Source: an uncultured Lactobacillus sp. (GTDB lineage: Bacteria > Bacillota > Bacilli > Lactobacillales > Lactobacillaceae). From it: a stretch of DNA of 64,000 nt. A program made the position numbers and the translations under genes. Under the pieces are notes generated by a model, which saw only the letters and a program-made list of their open reading frames with translations, did no database searches and was not told the DNA's origin. Positions 17,893 through 26,605 of this stretch are shown one piece after another. Position 1 is the first letter of the stretch. Each line of letters opens with the position of its first letter. Location of the stretch: NCBI GenBank assembly GCA_910587695.1, contig CAJUNC010000005.1, positions 1-64,000 on the forward strand, written 5' to 3'.

Positions 17893-18930
17893 ATGAAAGC
17901 GGCAATTTTTGTAGAACCAGGCAAAATGGAAGTTACGGAAGTTGAAAAACCAACACTTCAAAAATCAACTGATGCGATCATAAAAATCGTGCGTGCTTGT
18001 GTCTGTGGTTCAGATCTTTGGTGGTATCGTGGGATCTCTAAACGTCAAGCTAACAGTTTAGTTGGACATGAGGCGATCGGGATCGTTGCTGAAGTTGGAT
18101 CAGATGTAAAAAATGTCAAAGTTGGTGATTTCGTGATCGTTCCCTTTACACATGGTTGTGGGCACTGTGCGGCATGTAAAGCAGGTTTTGATGGTAATTG
18201 TTTAAACCAAGAAGCCGGTAGTAATGGGGGCTATCAAGGCCAATATTTGCGGTATTACAACGCTGATTGGGGCCTAGTCAAGATCCCTGGTCGACCAGCT
18301 GATTATACTGATGAGCAGTTGAATTCATTACTTGCCTTGTCAGATGTAATGGCAACTGGTTATCATGCTGCTTTTACGGCTGAAGTCAAAGCAGGTGATA
18401 CTGTTGTTGTGATCGGTGATGGAGCTGTTGGACTTTGTGGCGTTATCGGTGCTAAATTACGTGGGGCTAAGCGGATCATCAGTTTGAGCCACCATGAAGA
18501 TCGAGCTAAATTAGCCCGTGAATTTGGGGCTACTGATATCGTTTCTGAGCGTGGCGATGATGCAGTTCAAAAAGTGCTAGAGTTGACAGATGGTGCTGGT
18601 GCAGATGCTGTTTTAGAATGTGTTGGGGCAACTTCAGCGATCGAACAAGCAGGTAAAGTAGCTCGTCCAGGTGCAGTGATCGGTCGTGTAGGGGTTCCGC
18701 AAACAGAACCGAGCTCTAATCAACTATTTTGGAAAAATATCGGTTTACGTGGTGGGATCGCTTCGGTCACGACCCATGATCGGGCGGTATTATTAGCCAC
18801 AGTCTTAGAGGGCAAGATCAAACCGGGTAAAGTCTTTACCAAACGTTTCACATTGGATGATGTCCAGGCAGCTTATGAAGCCATGGATAAACGAGAAGCG
18901 ATCAAATCATTACTGATCATAAGTCAATAG
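17893..18930 (+). CDS. Zinc-dependent medium-chain alcohol dehydrogenase
   Basis: A 345-residue MDR enzyme. Catalytic zinc ligands are in CVCGSDLWWYRG and GHEAIGIV, and the structural zinc loop is GCGHCAACKAGFDGNC. The cofactor domain is marked by VVIGDGAVGLCGVIGAK. It oxidises or reduces an alcohol/aldehyde pair that is not known. The ATG at 17893 has AGAGGGG 8 nt upstream; the ATG at 17875, which overlaps the previous stop, lacks spacing for that box. Last gene of the operon. Confidence 0.9.
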   Translation: MKAAIFVEPGKMEVTEVEKPTLQKSTDAIIKIVRACVCGSDLWWYRGISKRQANSLVGHEAIGIVAEVGSDVKNVKVGDFVIVPFTHGCGHCAACKAGFDGNCLNQEAGSNGGYQGQYLRYYNADWGLVKIPGRPADYTDEQLNSLLALSDVMATGYHAAFTAEVKAGDTVVVIGDGAVGLCGVIGAKLRGAKRIISLSHHEDRAKLAREFGATDIVSERGDDAVQKVLELTDGAGADAVLECVGATSAIEQAGKVARPGAVIGRVGVPQTEPSSNQLFWKNIGLRGGIASVTTHDRAVLLATVLEGKIKPGKVFTKRFTLDDVQAAYEAMDKREAIKSLLIISQ

Positions 18931-18979
18931 GGTCAGGCAGCTTTTTGCTTTAGACCTATGAAAAACTCAAGAGTAATTA

Positions 18980-19007
18980 GGCAGCTGGGTAACTAGCTGC
19001 TTTTTTG
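18980..19007 (+). terminator. Terminator of the oxidoreductase operon
   Basis: GCAGCT and AGCTGC pair around GGGTAACT, followed by TTTTTT. Confidence 0.8.
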
Positions 19008-19032
19008 TTAGAGTGAGTGTTTTAGTTTATTT

Positions 19033-19062
19033 TTTACAAACTAATGTTCGGTGTGATAAAAT
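19033..19062 (+). promoter_or_regulatory. Promoter retained upstream of the rarA remnant
   Basis: TTTACA (19033-19038) and TAAAAT (19057-19062) are 18 bp apart. The promoter directs transcription into a gene whose first half is missing. Confidence 0.55.
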
Positions 19063-19077
19063 AGAAGCGACAGGTAA

Positions 19078-19848
19078 ACGGAGCTCACTGTCTCAAAGAC
19101 ATTATTAGAGCAGATCGCGATCTTTAGCGATGGGGATGCGCGAAGGGCCTTGAATACATTGGAGTTGTTAGTTGATAATGGAAATATCAGCCAAGATGGG
19201 GTTTTAGAACTGAGCGACGATCTATTGAGTCAAGTTTTAGGGGAAAAGACACTTAAATATGATAAGAACGGTGAAGATCATTATGACTTGATCTCAGCTT
19301 TGCATAAATCTATGCGAAATAGTGATGTTGATGCAGCGATCTATTGGTTGAATCGGATGCTAGCTGGTGGCGAAGATCCATTATATATTGCCCGGCGCTT
19401 GTTGCGTTTTGCCAGTGAATATATCGGTTTAGCTGATAACAATGCTTTGAATCTAGTTGTTAATGTTTTTCAGACGTGCCAATTTATCGGAATGCCTGAA
19501 TGTAATGTGCATTTGATTCAAGCAGTGATATATCTATCTTTGGCACCTAAATCTAATGCTGTTTATAAAGCGACCACAAGAGTCGCTAAAGATGTCAAAC
19601 AGACTTTAAATGAACCTGTGCCATTGCAGATCAGAAATGGGACGACCAAGTTGATGAAAGAATTAGGCTATGGTAAAGGTTATGAGTTAGCTCATTTTGC
19701 AAAAGATAAGTTGACCACAATGCAAACAATGCCGGATAATTTAGTGGGACACACTTATTATCTGCCAACTGAGCAAGGAAACGAGATCCGTTTCAAACAA
19801 CGCTTAGAACAGATCAAGGCGTGGCATCAAAAACACGATAAAACTTAA
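19078..19848 (+). pseudogene. rarA: rarA/mgsA C-terminal remnant (N-terminal AAA+ domain deleted)
   Basis: The readable frame begins after an in-frame TAA at 19075. It runs TVSKTLLEQIAIFSDGDARR, then ALNTLELL, the helical part of RarA that follows the AAA+ ATPase core. It continues to a normal C-terminus (YYLPTEQGNEIRFKQRL). RarA is normally about 420-440 residues; roughly 255 codons remain and Walker A, Walker B and the arginine finger are all absent. No RBS-start pair is evident. A promoter sits 15 nt upstream of the break, so about half the gene seems to have been cleanly deleted. Translation from TTG 19150 would give a 232-residue tetramerisation fragment at most. Confidence 0.85.
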
Positions 19849-19871
19849 GAGTGGTGCGCCACTCTTTTTTT
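19848..19871 (+). terminator. Terminator of the rarA remnant
   Basis: AGAGTGG and CCACTCT pair around a 4-nt loop (TGCG), followed by T residues. It overlaps the rarA stop codon. Confidence 0.8.
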
Positions 19872-19881
19872 GCAGTGATAG

Positions 19882-19910
19882 TTGACAAAAATACGGCATA
19901 TATATAAATT
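19882..19910 (+). promoter_or_regulatory. Promoter of the MarR gene
   Basis: TTGACA at 19882-19887, with an A/T-rich -10 (TAAATT) 17 bp further on, 25 nt before the MarR ATG. Confidence 0.5.
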
Positions 19911-19934
19911 TACTAATTGTAAGGGGGGGATAAT

Positions 19935-20339
19935 ATGAATCGCGAGAGTTTGATCTTTTTGCGAATTAGCCAACTTCAGCGCCAACTACTAGCTAATAGC
20001 GCAACCGTTTTACAGCAAGTTGGTATAACTAATGCACAATACGATATTTTAAATTATGTATATAACCATACTGGTCGTACTCAAAAGGAGTTAGCCGCTA
20101 CCTTGGTCGTCACTAAGGGAAATATCACCCAGATCATCACAAAGATGGAAAGACTAGATCTGATCAAAAGAAAACAAGTAGGTAAAGCAAAGCAGCTATT
20201 TGTGACAGAAAATGGTCGTCAGATCTACGAACAGATCACGCCTGATTTAGAAAAAGCCCATGCTGATGCTTTAGCTAAGTTAGATCTGACTGAGCAAAAA
20301 CAACTTTTACGTCTTCTAAAACTAGCGCTAAGAGGCTAG
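19935..20339 (+). CDS. MarR family transcriptional regulator
   Basis: A 134-residue winged-helix regulator with recognition helix region TQKELAATLVVTKGNITQII and wing DLIKRKQVGKAKQLFVTENG. MarR proteins bind palindromes as dimers and respond to phenolics, oxidants or antibiotics. Start ATG with a strong GGGGGGA box. Its target is unclear: the adjacent genes are a decayed rarA and the housekeeping rlmCD. Confidence 0.88.
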   Translation: MNRESLIFLRISQLQRQLLANSATVLQQVGITNAQYDILNYVYNHTGRTQKELAATLVVTKGNITQIITKMERLDLIKRKQVGKAKQLFVTENGRQIYEQITPDLEKAHADALAKLDLTEQKQLLRLLKLALRG

Positions 20340-20413
20340 GCTACTTTTTTTGTCAGCTTGGACTTGGTAGAATAGATAGTGATAACTAAAATCAAAGTAA
20401 ACGAGGATAAGTA

Positions 20414-21790
20414 ATGAAACGGAAATTACCTGTAGTTAAAAATCAAAAAGTAGAAGCGACGATCGTGGATCTGACCTACCAAGGAATGGGTGTCGCTAAA
20501 GTCGAAGGATATTCACTTTTTTGTGATGATGCTTTACCTGGTGAAAAAGTAAAACTCCATGTGTTAAAGGTCGGTAAAAATTTTGGTTACGCTAAAGTTA
20601 TCGAACGCTTGACGACCAGTCCTGATCGGGTCACAGGTAAAGGTAAAGCCTATTCGCAAACTGGGATCGCACCTTTACAGCACTTAGCTTATCCAGCTCA
20701 GTTGAAATTCAAACAAAAATTAGTCAGTGATCTGTTGAAAAAGGCACATCTAGCTGACCTAGCAGTTGAACAAACTTTGGGGATGGTAGAACCATATGCC
20801 TATCGCAACAAGGCACAAGTCCCAGTCCGTGAAATTGATGGAAAACTGACAGCCGGCTTTTTTAAGCGCGGTAGTCATAATTTTTTACCACTGACGGACT
20901 TCTTGATCCAAGATAAACGGATCGATGAAGTGATCCAAAAAGTGTTAGTGATCTTACAAAAGTATCAAATGACAGCTTATGATGAAGCTACACACAGCGG
21001 GATCTTACGGCATATCATGGTGCGGCGTGGACATTATTCTAAAGAAGTGATGGTCGTGTTGGTGACGCGGACTAATAAGCTACCAAATAAAGAAGCGATC
21101 GTAAATGAGATCATGGCAGCTTGCCCTGATGTGGTGAGTTTGCAACAAAATATCAATTCCAAACAGACTAATGTGATCTTGGGTGACAAGACCCAGGTTT
21201 TAGCGGGCCAAGAATATATCACAGATCAGTTGAATGGACTTAAATTTGAGATCTCAGCAAGATCATTTTACCAAGTCAACCCAACGCAGACTGAAAAACT
21301 TTACCAAGAGGCGATCAAGCGTGCTGGCTTGACCGGAAATGAAACGGTGATCGATGCTTATTGTGGGATCGGGACCATCTCACTGTCCATGGCAAAGCAT
21401 GCTAAAAAAGTCTATGGGGTCGAGATCGTAGAAGAAGCGATCGCGGATGCCAAAAAGAATGCAGCTTTAAATAATTTGGATAACTTGGAATTTGAAGTCG
21501 GTAATGCCGAGGACTGGATGGCAACTTGGCAAGAACAAGGGATCAAGCCAGATGTGATCATGGTCGATCCGCCACGTAAAGGTTTGACGCAAAGCTTGAT
21601 CGAAAGTGCAGTCAAGATGTCTCCTAAAAAGATCGTTTATGTCAGCTGCAATCCGGCGACCTTGGTACGAGATATCCAAAGTTTTATGGACCTAGGCTAT
21701 AGCGTGAGTCAACCGATCTTACCAGTCGATCAATTCCCACAGACTGCGCATGTGGAGACGGTGACGGTGCTGGAATGTGGGGGGAAATAG
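20414..21790 (+). CDS. rlmCD: 23S rRNA (uracil-5-)-methyltransferase RlmD/RlmCD type
   Basis: A 458-residue TrmA/RumA-family enzyme that makes 5-methyluridine in 23S rRNA with SAM. It has an N-terminal TRAM domain (VEATIVDLTYQGMGVAKVEG), a SAM domain with VIDAYCGIGTISL, VDPPRKGL and the catalytic Cys in VSCNPATLVRD near residue 413. No iron-sulfur Cys cluster is seen in the N-terminal half, as in Gram-positive RlmCD, which modifies both U747 and U1939. Stand-alone gene. Confidence 0.92.
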   Translation: MKRKLPVVKNQKVEATIVDLTYQGMGVAKVEGYSLFCDDALPGEKVKLHVLKVGKNFGYAKVIERLTTSPDRVTGKGKAYSQTGIAPLQHLAYPAQLKFKQKLVSDLLKKAHLADLAVEQTLGMVEPYAYRNKAQVPVREIDGKLTAGFFKRGSHNFLPLTDFLIQDKRIDEVIQKVLVILQKYQMTAYDEATHSGILRHIMVRRGHYSKEVMVVLVTRTNKLPNKEAIVNEIMAACPDVVSLQQNINSKQTNVILGDKTQVLAGQEYITDQLNGLKFEISARSFYQVNPTQTEKLYQEAIKRAGLTGNETVIDAYCGIGTISLSMAKHAKKVYGVEIVEEAIADAKKNAALNNLDNLEFEVGNAEDWMATWQEQGIKPDVIMVDPPRKGLTQSLIESAVKMSPKKIVYVSCNPATLVRDIQSFMDLGYSVSQPILPVDQFPQTAHVETVTVLECGGK

Positions 21791-22376
21791 CTTGTCAAAA
21801 TCGATATGACAAGATTTTGGTGAGATGATAGTATACTCAACGTATAATAGTAATAAATCAGATTATTAAGGTGGGTAGAAGAATGACAAATCAGCAGATC
21901 CAAATAGAGAATAAGGTAAAGACTAATGAAAGAGCATGAGAAAAACGATCAAAGTATTTCTCACGAAGATATGATAAAAGAGTTAGGATTATAAGATATA
22001 CTATGAGTAAGAAGTGACGATCTTTATATTATCAATAGGTTATAAAAATGAAATATATAAGTGATATCCAATTCTTTACTTTATTAAAAAATCAATATTT
22101 TATAAAAATATAAGAGGTGTTTGCTCCATTGAGGTAGTGATCACTTCTTATTTTTTGTAAAAATATAGATATTACTGGATATTGTATAACATTAATGTTA
22201 AAATTCCGTGTGATGAAGATGTGGTTTAAGTTAAAATATCGAAAATTAATGGGTGATAGGTGCCGTTGGCGGCTTAGATTAAAATTCAGAGTCTAATATT
22301 TAACCAAATTAATTGTATGTCTTTTTTAGTACAAGCGTTATTATCAGTGTATATCATGAAAGGCGAGGGATGAACA
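21791..22376 (+). other. 586-bp gene-free region before the BceAB-type genes
   Basis: The region begins with two mutually exclusive inverted repeats: CTTGTCA/TGACAAG (21791-21813) and CAAAATC/GATTTTG (21796-21819). Two tiny reading frames follow: an 18-codon frame at about 21882 behind AAGGTGGG, and a 21-codon frame ending ISHEDMIKELGL near 21991 that looks like the C-terminal tail of an antitoxin-type protein. A terminator-like hairpin is at 22111-22157. No complete gene can be supported. It is probably a relic region serving as a long leader. Confidence 0.5.
22111..22157 (+). terminator. Terminator-like hairpin in the leader of the ABC pair
   Basis: TAAGAGGTG and CACTTCTTA are complementary with one G-U pair, and TTTTTT follows. 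It may end transcription of the decayed upstream gene or attenuate the ABC genes 220 nt downstream. Confidence 0.55.
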
Positions 22377-23117
22377 ATGGATCTATTGAGCGTTAAAGAT
22401 GTAAGTAAGAGTTATGCTGCCAATGTTTTAGCGTTGGATAACGTTGATTTTTCACTAGAAGTAGGCGAGTTTTGTGCGATCATGGGGACCTCTGGTTCGG
22501 GGAAGACGACTTTATTGAATAGTATTGCGACTTTAGATGCTCCAAGCAAAGGACAGATCTTATTTGAAGGAGTCGACGTGGCCAAGATGTCAGTCGATGA
22601 AGCAACACTTTTTAGAAGAAATAACCTGGGTTTTATCTTTCAAGATTATCGGCTATTGTCCAGTTTGACCGCTAAGCAAAATATTACAGTGGCGCTATCA
22701 TTATTGAAAAAAACGCCAGCTGAGATCGAAAAGAGCGTAACTGAACTCAGTCAAAAATTCGAGATCGCCTCAGTCTTAGATCATTATCCTCATGAACTTT
22801 CAGGTGGGCAAAAGCAAAGAGTGGCGATCATTAGGGCTTTGGTCAAGGAACCTAAATTATTGATCGCTGATGAGCCTACGGGGGCTTTGGACTCCAACTC
22901 GACTAAGACGATCATGCAACAGTTGACTTATATCAATCGGGAATTACACACGACGATCTTGATGGTGACTCATGATGCGTATTCGGCTAGTTTTGCTAAG
23001 AATATCCATTTCTTAAAAGATGGTCAGATCTACACGACCTTAAGAAGAGATCTGACCGAAATGAAGAAAGATTTTCAAAAGAAAATTTCGGATGTAATGC
23101 TTGAGTTAGAGAGGTGA
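22377..23117 (+). CDS. ABC transporter ATP-binding protein, BceA/MacB-like
   Basis: A 246-residue ATPase with Walker A GTSGSGKTT, Q-loop FQDYRLL, signature LSGGQKQRV, Walker B LLIADEPTGALD and the H-loop His in VTHDA. The family pairs with FtsX-type permeases, most often in peptide-antibiotic resistance (bacitracin, nisin). The start codon has AGGCGAGGG 7 nt upstream. It overlaps the permease region (stop within the permease RBS), so the two are coupled. No two-component system gene is adjacent. Confidence 0.9.
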   Translation: MDLLSVKDVSKSYAANVLALDNVDFSLEVGEFCAIMGTSGSGKTTLLNSIATLDAPSKGQILFEGVDVAKMSVDEATLFRRNNLGFIFQDYRLLSSLTAKQNITVALSLLKKTPAEIEKSVTELSQKFEIASVLDHYPHELSGGQKQRVAIIRALVKEPKLLIADEPTGALDSNSTKTIMQQLTYINRELHTTILMVTHDAYSASFAKNIHFLKDGQIYTTLRRDLTEMKKDFQKKISDVMLELER

Positions 23118-23119
23118 GT

Positions 23120-25051
23120 ATGATGTCATTTGCGATCAGTTTTTCAAATTTGAAACATAACAAGAAGTTGTATCAAGTTTATTTTTTAGCACAGCTGGTG
23201 ATCTTTAGTTTGTTTTTTATGCTCCAGTGTTTTTCAACTGATAGTGTGATCGTAGCGCGGTTAGCTGAAGATGCTGATATCAAGACGATGATCCAGACGA
23301 TAAGTTTGTTTTTTGTGTTGTTTATCGTTTTTTACTTTGTATATTTCAACCAGTTTTTCATCAAGCAACGTGCCGAAGAATTGGGGATATATTCGATCTT
23401 AGGCTTTAAACGCCAAGAGATCGTACGCTTATTTTTAGCTGAAAATGCTATTTTGGTGGTCATCGCAGCTGGACTTTCGCTTGGTGTAGGGTATATCTTG
23501 TACTTTGGCATGCGAACTTGTCTGATCAAATTTATAGGCTTAGATCTATCTATCTGGAGTTTAAAGATCCAAAGTGTTGCCTTTAAAAATATGCTTCTAT
23601 TGATCTTAGGGATCATCGGAATAGTCTACATAGAACTCTATGTGATCTTTAGAAAAAAATTGACCGATATTTTAAACTTACAAAAGTTACAAGATAAGCA
23701 AGTAAAGCGTCATCCATTTTTAGCTTTAAGTGGCTTAGTATGTTTGTTAGGAGCAGATCTGTTATTTATCAATTTGACCACTCGTCCATATTCGTTATGG
23801 GATCAATATGGTAGTTTGCCAGTATTGTTTGTCACACTGTGTTTATTGGGCGGAGGTAGTGTGTTGTTTATCATCTTTACATTGCCGTATGTAGTTTCAT
23901 TTTTGATACATAGACCTAAAAAGCTATACAGCATGAGTGGAAATGTTGTCTTACCGCGAATGCAACACCGTTTACAAAATAAAGGACGTTTGCTGACCTC
24001 CCTTGCGCTATTGACGACTGGATCAGTCATGGTCTTAGGTGTCACATTTTTAACGCTGTCGTATCCATATGAAGCGACTAAACGGATCGTTCCTAGCACA
24101 TTAGAAACTAAAATAGCTAAGAAACGCCCTTTGAGTACAAGTGAGATCAAGAGCTTCGAACAAAAGTTTGCGCTTAAAGCCGTTGATTCTAAAATATTAG
24201 AACTCAAACTAAAAGATAAATGGTATTTTTCCAAGCGAAATACCAGTGATCATATCGACGTGATCTCTTTTACAAACTACAGTGAGCTGATGGCATTGCA
24301 ACATCAGGAACAATTGAAAAAAATGGCGTTAAATGAAGCTGTATTGGTCAATTATTACGCCAGTTTAGCTCCGGTAAATGAAAGTTTTACGCTTAAAGAT
24401 GGCTCACAAACGCTCCAAGTGAAAAAAGCGACCAATCAAAATCCTTTCGCATTTGCTAACAGTGTTGTAACGGTGATCGTTAGCGATGCAAAATTTAACG
24501 AGTTAGCGCAAAAATATCCAAATGCTAGTTATGCGATCGTGTCATTTGATGGGAAAAACATGCGCGATAATGAAAAATTAGTGCAAGCATTTAAAAAGAC
24601 TAAAGTAGCGTACTTTAGTTCTTATGAGCGTAATAAATTGATCACCAATGCCAATAGTCCGACATTTTTGATGATATCAATGATCTCTATCCTATTTTTT
24701 GTAACGATCAGTACGATCTTATATTTTACTGCGCGGATCGAAGAGTTGTCCTTAAGTGAAGAATACGATACTTTAGCCAAGCTAGGATATCGAATAAAAG
24801 AGATCCGACGTGTCGTATCGGTCGAAAATGCGTGGCTATTTTTCCCACCATTGATCTTAGGTTTAATAAATGGAGTATTTGGGATCTTAGGTGCAAGTTA
24901 TTTGATAACTGACTCATTGACTACAGGTTGGTATAGTAGATTAGGCCAGCCTTTGCTGTACACGATCGGGTTATTTTTGCCGATCTATCTTTTGGTATAT
25001 TATCTGGCAGGTAGGTCGATCGTCAAAGAACTTACCTTGCATATCGGCTAA
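23120..25051 (+). CDS. ABC transporter FtsX-type permease, BceB-like
   Basis: A 643-residue permease with an N-terminal segment, then three segments forming the first FtsX core (about 55-165), more helices, a roughly 200-residue extracellular domain (about 310-510) and a final FtsX core. This is the BceB/VraG architecture, where the extracellular loop senses or binds peptide antibiotics. The ATG at 23120 follows the GAGAGG box at 23109-23114, which overlaps the end of the ATPase gene; ATG 23123 is also possible. The pair is probably antimicrobial-peptide detoxification without a local BceRS. Confidence 0.85.
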   Translation: MMSFAISFSNLKHNKKLYQVYFLAQLVIFSLFFMLQCFSTDSVIVARLAEDADIKTMIQTISLFFVLFIVFYFVYFNQFFIKQRAEELGIYSILGFKRQEIVRLFLAENAILVVIAAGLSLGVGYILYFGMRTCLIKFIGLDLSIWSLKIQSVAFKNMLLLILGIIGIVYIELYVIFRKKLTDILNLQKLQDKQVKRHPFLALSGLVCLLGADLLFINLTTRPYSLWDQYGSLPVLFVTLCLLGGGSVLFIIFTLPYVVSFLIHRPKKLYSMSGNVVLPRMQHRLQNKGRLLTSLALLTTGSVMVLGVTFLTLSYPYEATKRIVPSTLETKIAKKRPLSTSEIKSFEQKFALKAVDSKILELKLKDKWYFSKRNTSDHIDVISFTNYSELMALQHQEQLKKMALNEAVLVNYYASLAPVNESFTLKDGSQTLQVKKATNQNPFAFANSVVTVIVSDAKFNELAQKYPNASYAIVSFDGKNMRDNEKLVQAFKKTKVAYFSSYERNKLITNANSPTFLMISMISILFFVTISTILYFTARIEELSLSEEYDTLAKLGYRIKEIRRVVSVENAWLFFPPLILGLINGVFGILGASYLITDSLTTGWYSRLGQPLLYTIGLFLPIYLLVYYLAGRSIVKELTLHIG

Positions 25052-25147
25052 GTTTGATGCAATAGTGATCAGAAATGTCTTTGGCAAAAATGTAGTATAC
25101 TAGATCAGAGAAAAGATATTTTATCAATAATATAGTGGAAACGATCA

Positions 25148-25966
25148 ATGTATAGTATCAAAGAAGTTAGTGAGATCATGGAGATCAGCGTGTTTACTAG
25201 CGGTGCTTCGCTTGGGCTGAGCGGTTTATTACTACAGACACTAACGCAAGATCCACTGGCTGATTCGGGGACTTTAGGGATCAATGCTGGTGCAGGATTG
25301 TTGATCGCATTTGCTTTACGGTATTTACCCCAAGGATCCTATATGTCACAGATCTTACCGCTAGTTTCTGTTATTGGTGGCTTACTTGTTAGTTGGTCGA
25401 TCTACCAATTAGCCAAGAGACAGCAAGGAACACTTGACCCGATCAAATTTATCATTACAGGTGTGACTCTTTCAGCGATCTTATCGACCAGTATCTTGCC
25501 CGTGGTCGGATACGTTGAACAAGCTAAGTTGACCTATATGATCGATTGGTTATCTGGTAAGATCATGGGCGATAATTGGACAAGTTTGGGCTTAGTTGCT
25601 CCCTTGTTATTGATCTTGTGGGGACTTATCTATTATCGAAGTCGGATCTTTGATCTCTTGACTTTGGCTGAAGAGTCGAGTTTGGCTTTAGGCTTAGATC
25701 TACGTAAAGCTAGGCGTGATCTTTTGATTTTAACTAGTTTATTGGTATCATTAACTGTGATCATAGCAGGAAATATTGTGTTTATTGGACTTTTAGCAGG
25801 ACATCGTGTTCGGATCCCATTGGCTATGCTATTAGGTGCGTTGATATTGTTGATCGCAGATACGTTGACACGCACTTTTTTGATCGGTAATACATTGCCG
25901 ACAGGGATCGTTGTTTCGATCATCGGTGCGCCTTATTTTCTTTATTTGATGAAAAAGACGATTTGA
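25148..25966 (+). pseudogene. MerR regulator N-terminus fused in frame to a truncated FecCD iron-siderophore permease
   Basis: The first 17 residues (MYSIKEVSEIMEISVFT) are the opening of a MerR-family helix-turn-helix, which normally continues with LRYYEKEG. At about nt 25196-25203 the frame switches to a FecCD/BtuC-type permease, GASLGLSGLLLQTLTQDPLA, and runs to a normal permease C-terminus (GAPYFLYLMKK). The permease lacks the 60-70 N-terminal residues, including its first membrane helices. No ATPase or binding-protein gene is nearby. The best explanation is a deletion that joined two genes. The 272-residue product is unlikely to be a working transporter or regulator. Confidence 0.8.
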
Positions 25967-25987
25967 TAAGAAAGGAAAGTTGAGCGT

Positions 25988-26413
25988 ATGAAAGAGCAAG
26001 AATTACGGCAAAAGATCGGAGACCTTGCTTATGAAGTCACCCAAAATGCAGCGACTGAGCGTGCATTTACTGGGGAATATGATGATTTTTTTGAGAAAGG
26101 GATCTATGTTGATGTTGTAAGTGGTCAACCTTTATTTTCCTCTAAGGATAAGTATGATTCGGGCTGTGGTTGGCCAGCTTTTACAAGACCGATCGCTAAG
26201 GAGAGCTTGACTACTAAGGCTGACTATTCGCATTTTATGAGTCGGACTGAAGTTAAAAGTAGTCAAGCTGATTCACACTTAGGGCATGTTTTTTCTGATG
26301 GCCCTAAGAAGAGCGGTGGAATGCGATATTGCATCAATTCCGCTGCTTTGCGCTTTATCCCAGCTGATAAGATGATAGCTGAGGGATATGGTGAATATTT
26401 AGATCTCTTATAA
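25988..26413 (+). CDS. msrB: Peptide-methionine (R)-S-oxide reductase
   Basis: A 141-residue repair enzyme that reduces methionine-R-sulfoxide in proteins. It has the family motifs YDSGCGWPAFTRP, SHLGHVFSDGP and the catalytic Cys in MRYCINSAALRF. The zinc-binding CxxC pair of some MsrBs is replaced by VDVVSGQPLF, so this is the zinc-free type. RBS GAAAGGAAAG before ATG. It lies 22 nt after the fusion pseudogene and may depend on that gene's promoter. Confidence 0.95.
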   Translation: MKEQELRQKIGDLAYEVTQNAATERAFTGEYDDFFEKGIYVDVVSGQPLFSSKDKYDSGCGWPAFTRPIAKESLTTKADYSHFMSRTEVKSSQADSHLGHVFSDGPKKSGGMRYCINSAALRFIPADKMIAEGYGEYLDLL

Positions 26414-26420
26414 ATAGAGC

Positions 26421-26450
26421 AGGATGTACTTTTTGAAGTATGTCCTTTTT
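26421..26450 (+). terminator. Terminator after msrB
   Basis: AGGATGTACTT and AAGTATGTCCT pair with two G-U wobbles, followed by a T run. Confidence 0.65.
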
Positions 26451-26605
26451 ATTTTAGAATTATCTAGCTAAAAAACTTATCCTTTTATTTTGATCGATAG
26501 TGTGCTATTTTTAAAGAAATTATTGCAGATATCAGGAGGATCAAGCTAATGTGTTAAAAATCATTGGGGAAAACTAGCGATCAATAGCAAAAGTAGGGGA
26601 TTTTT

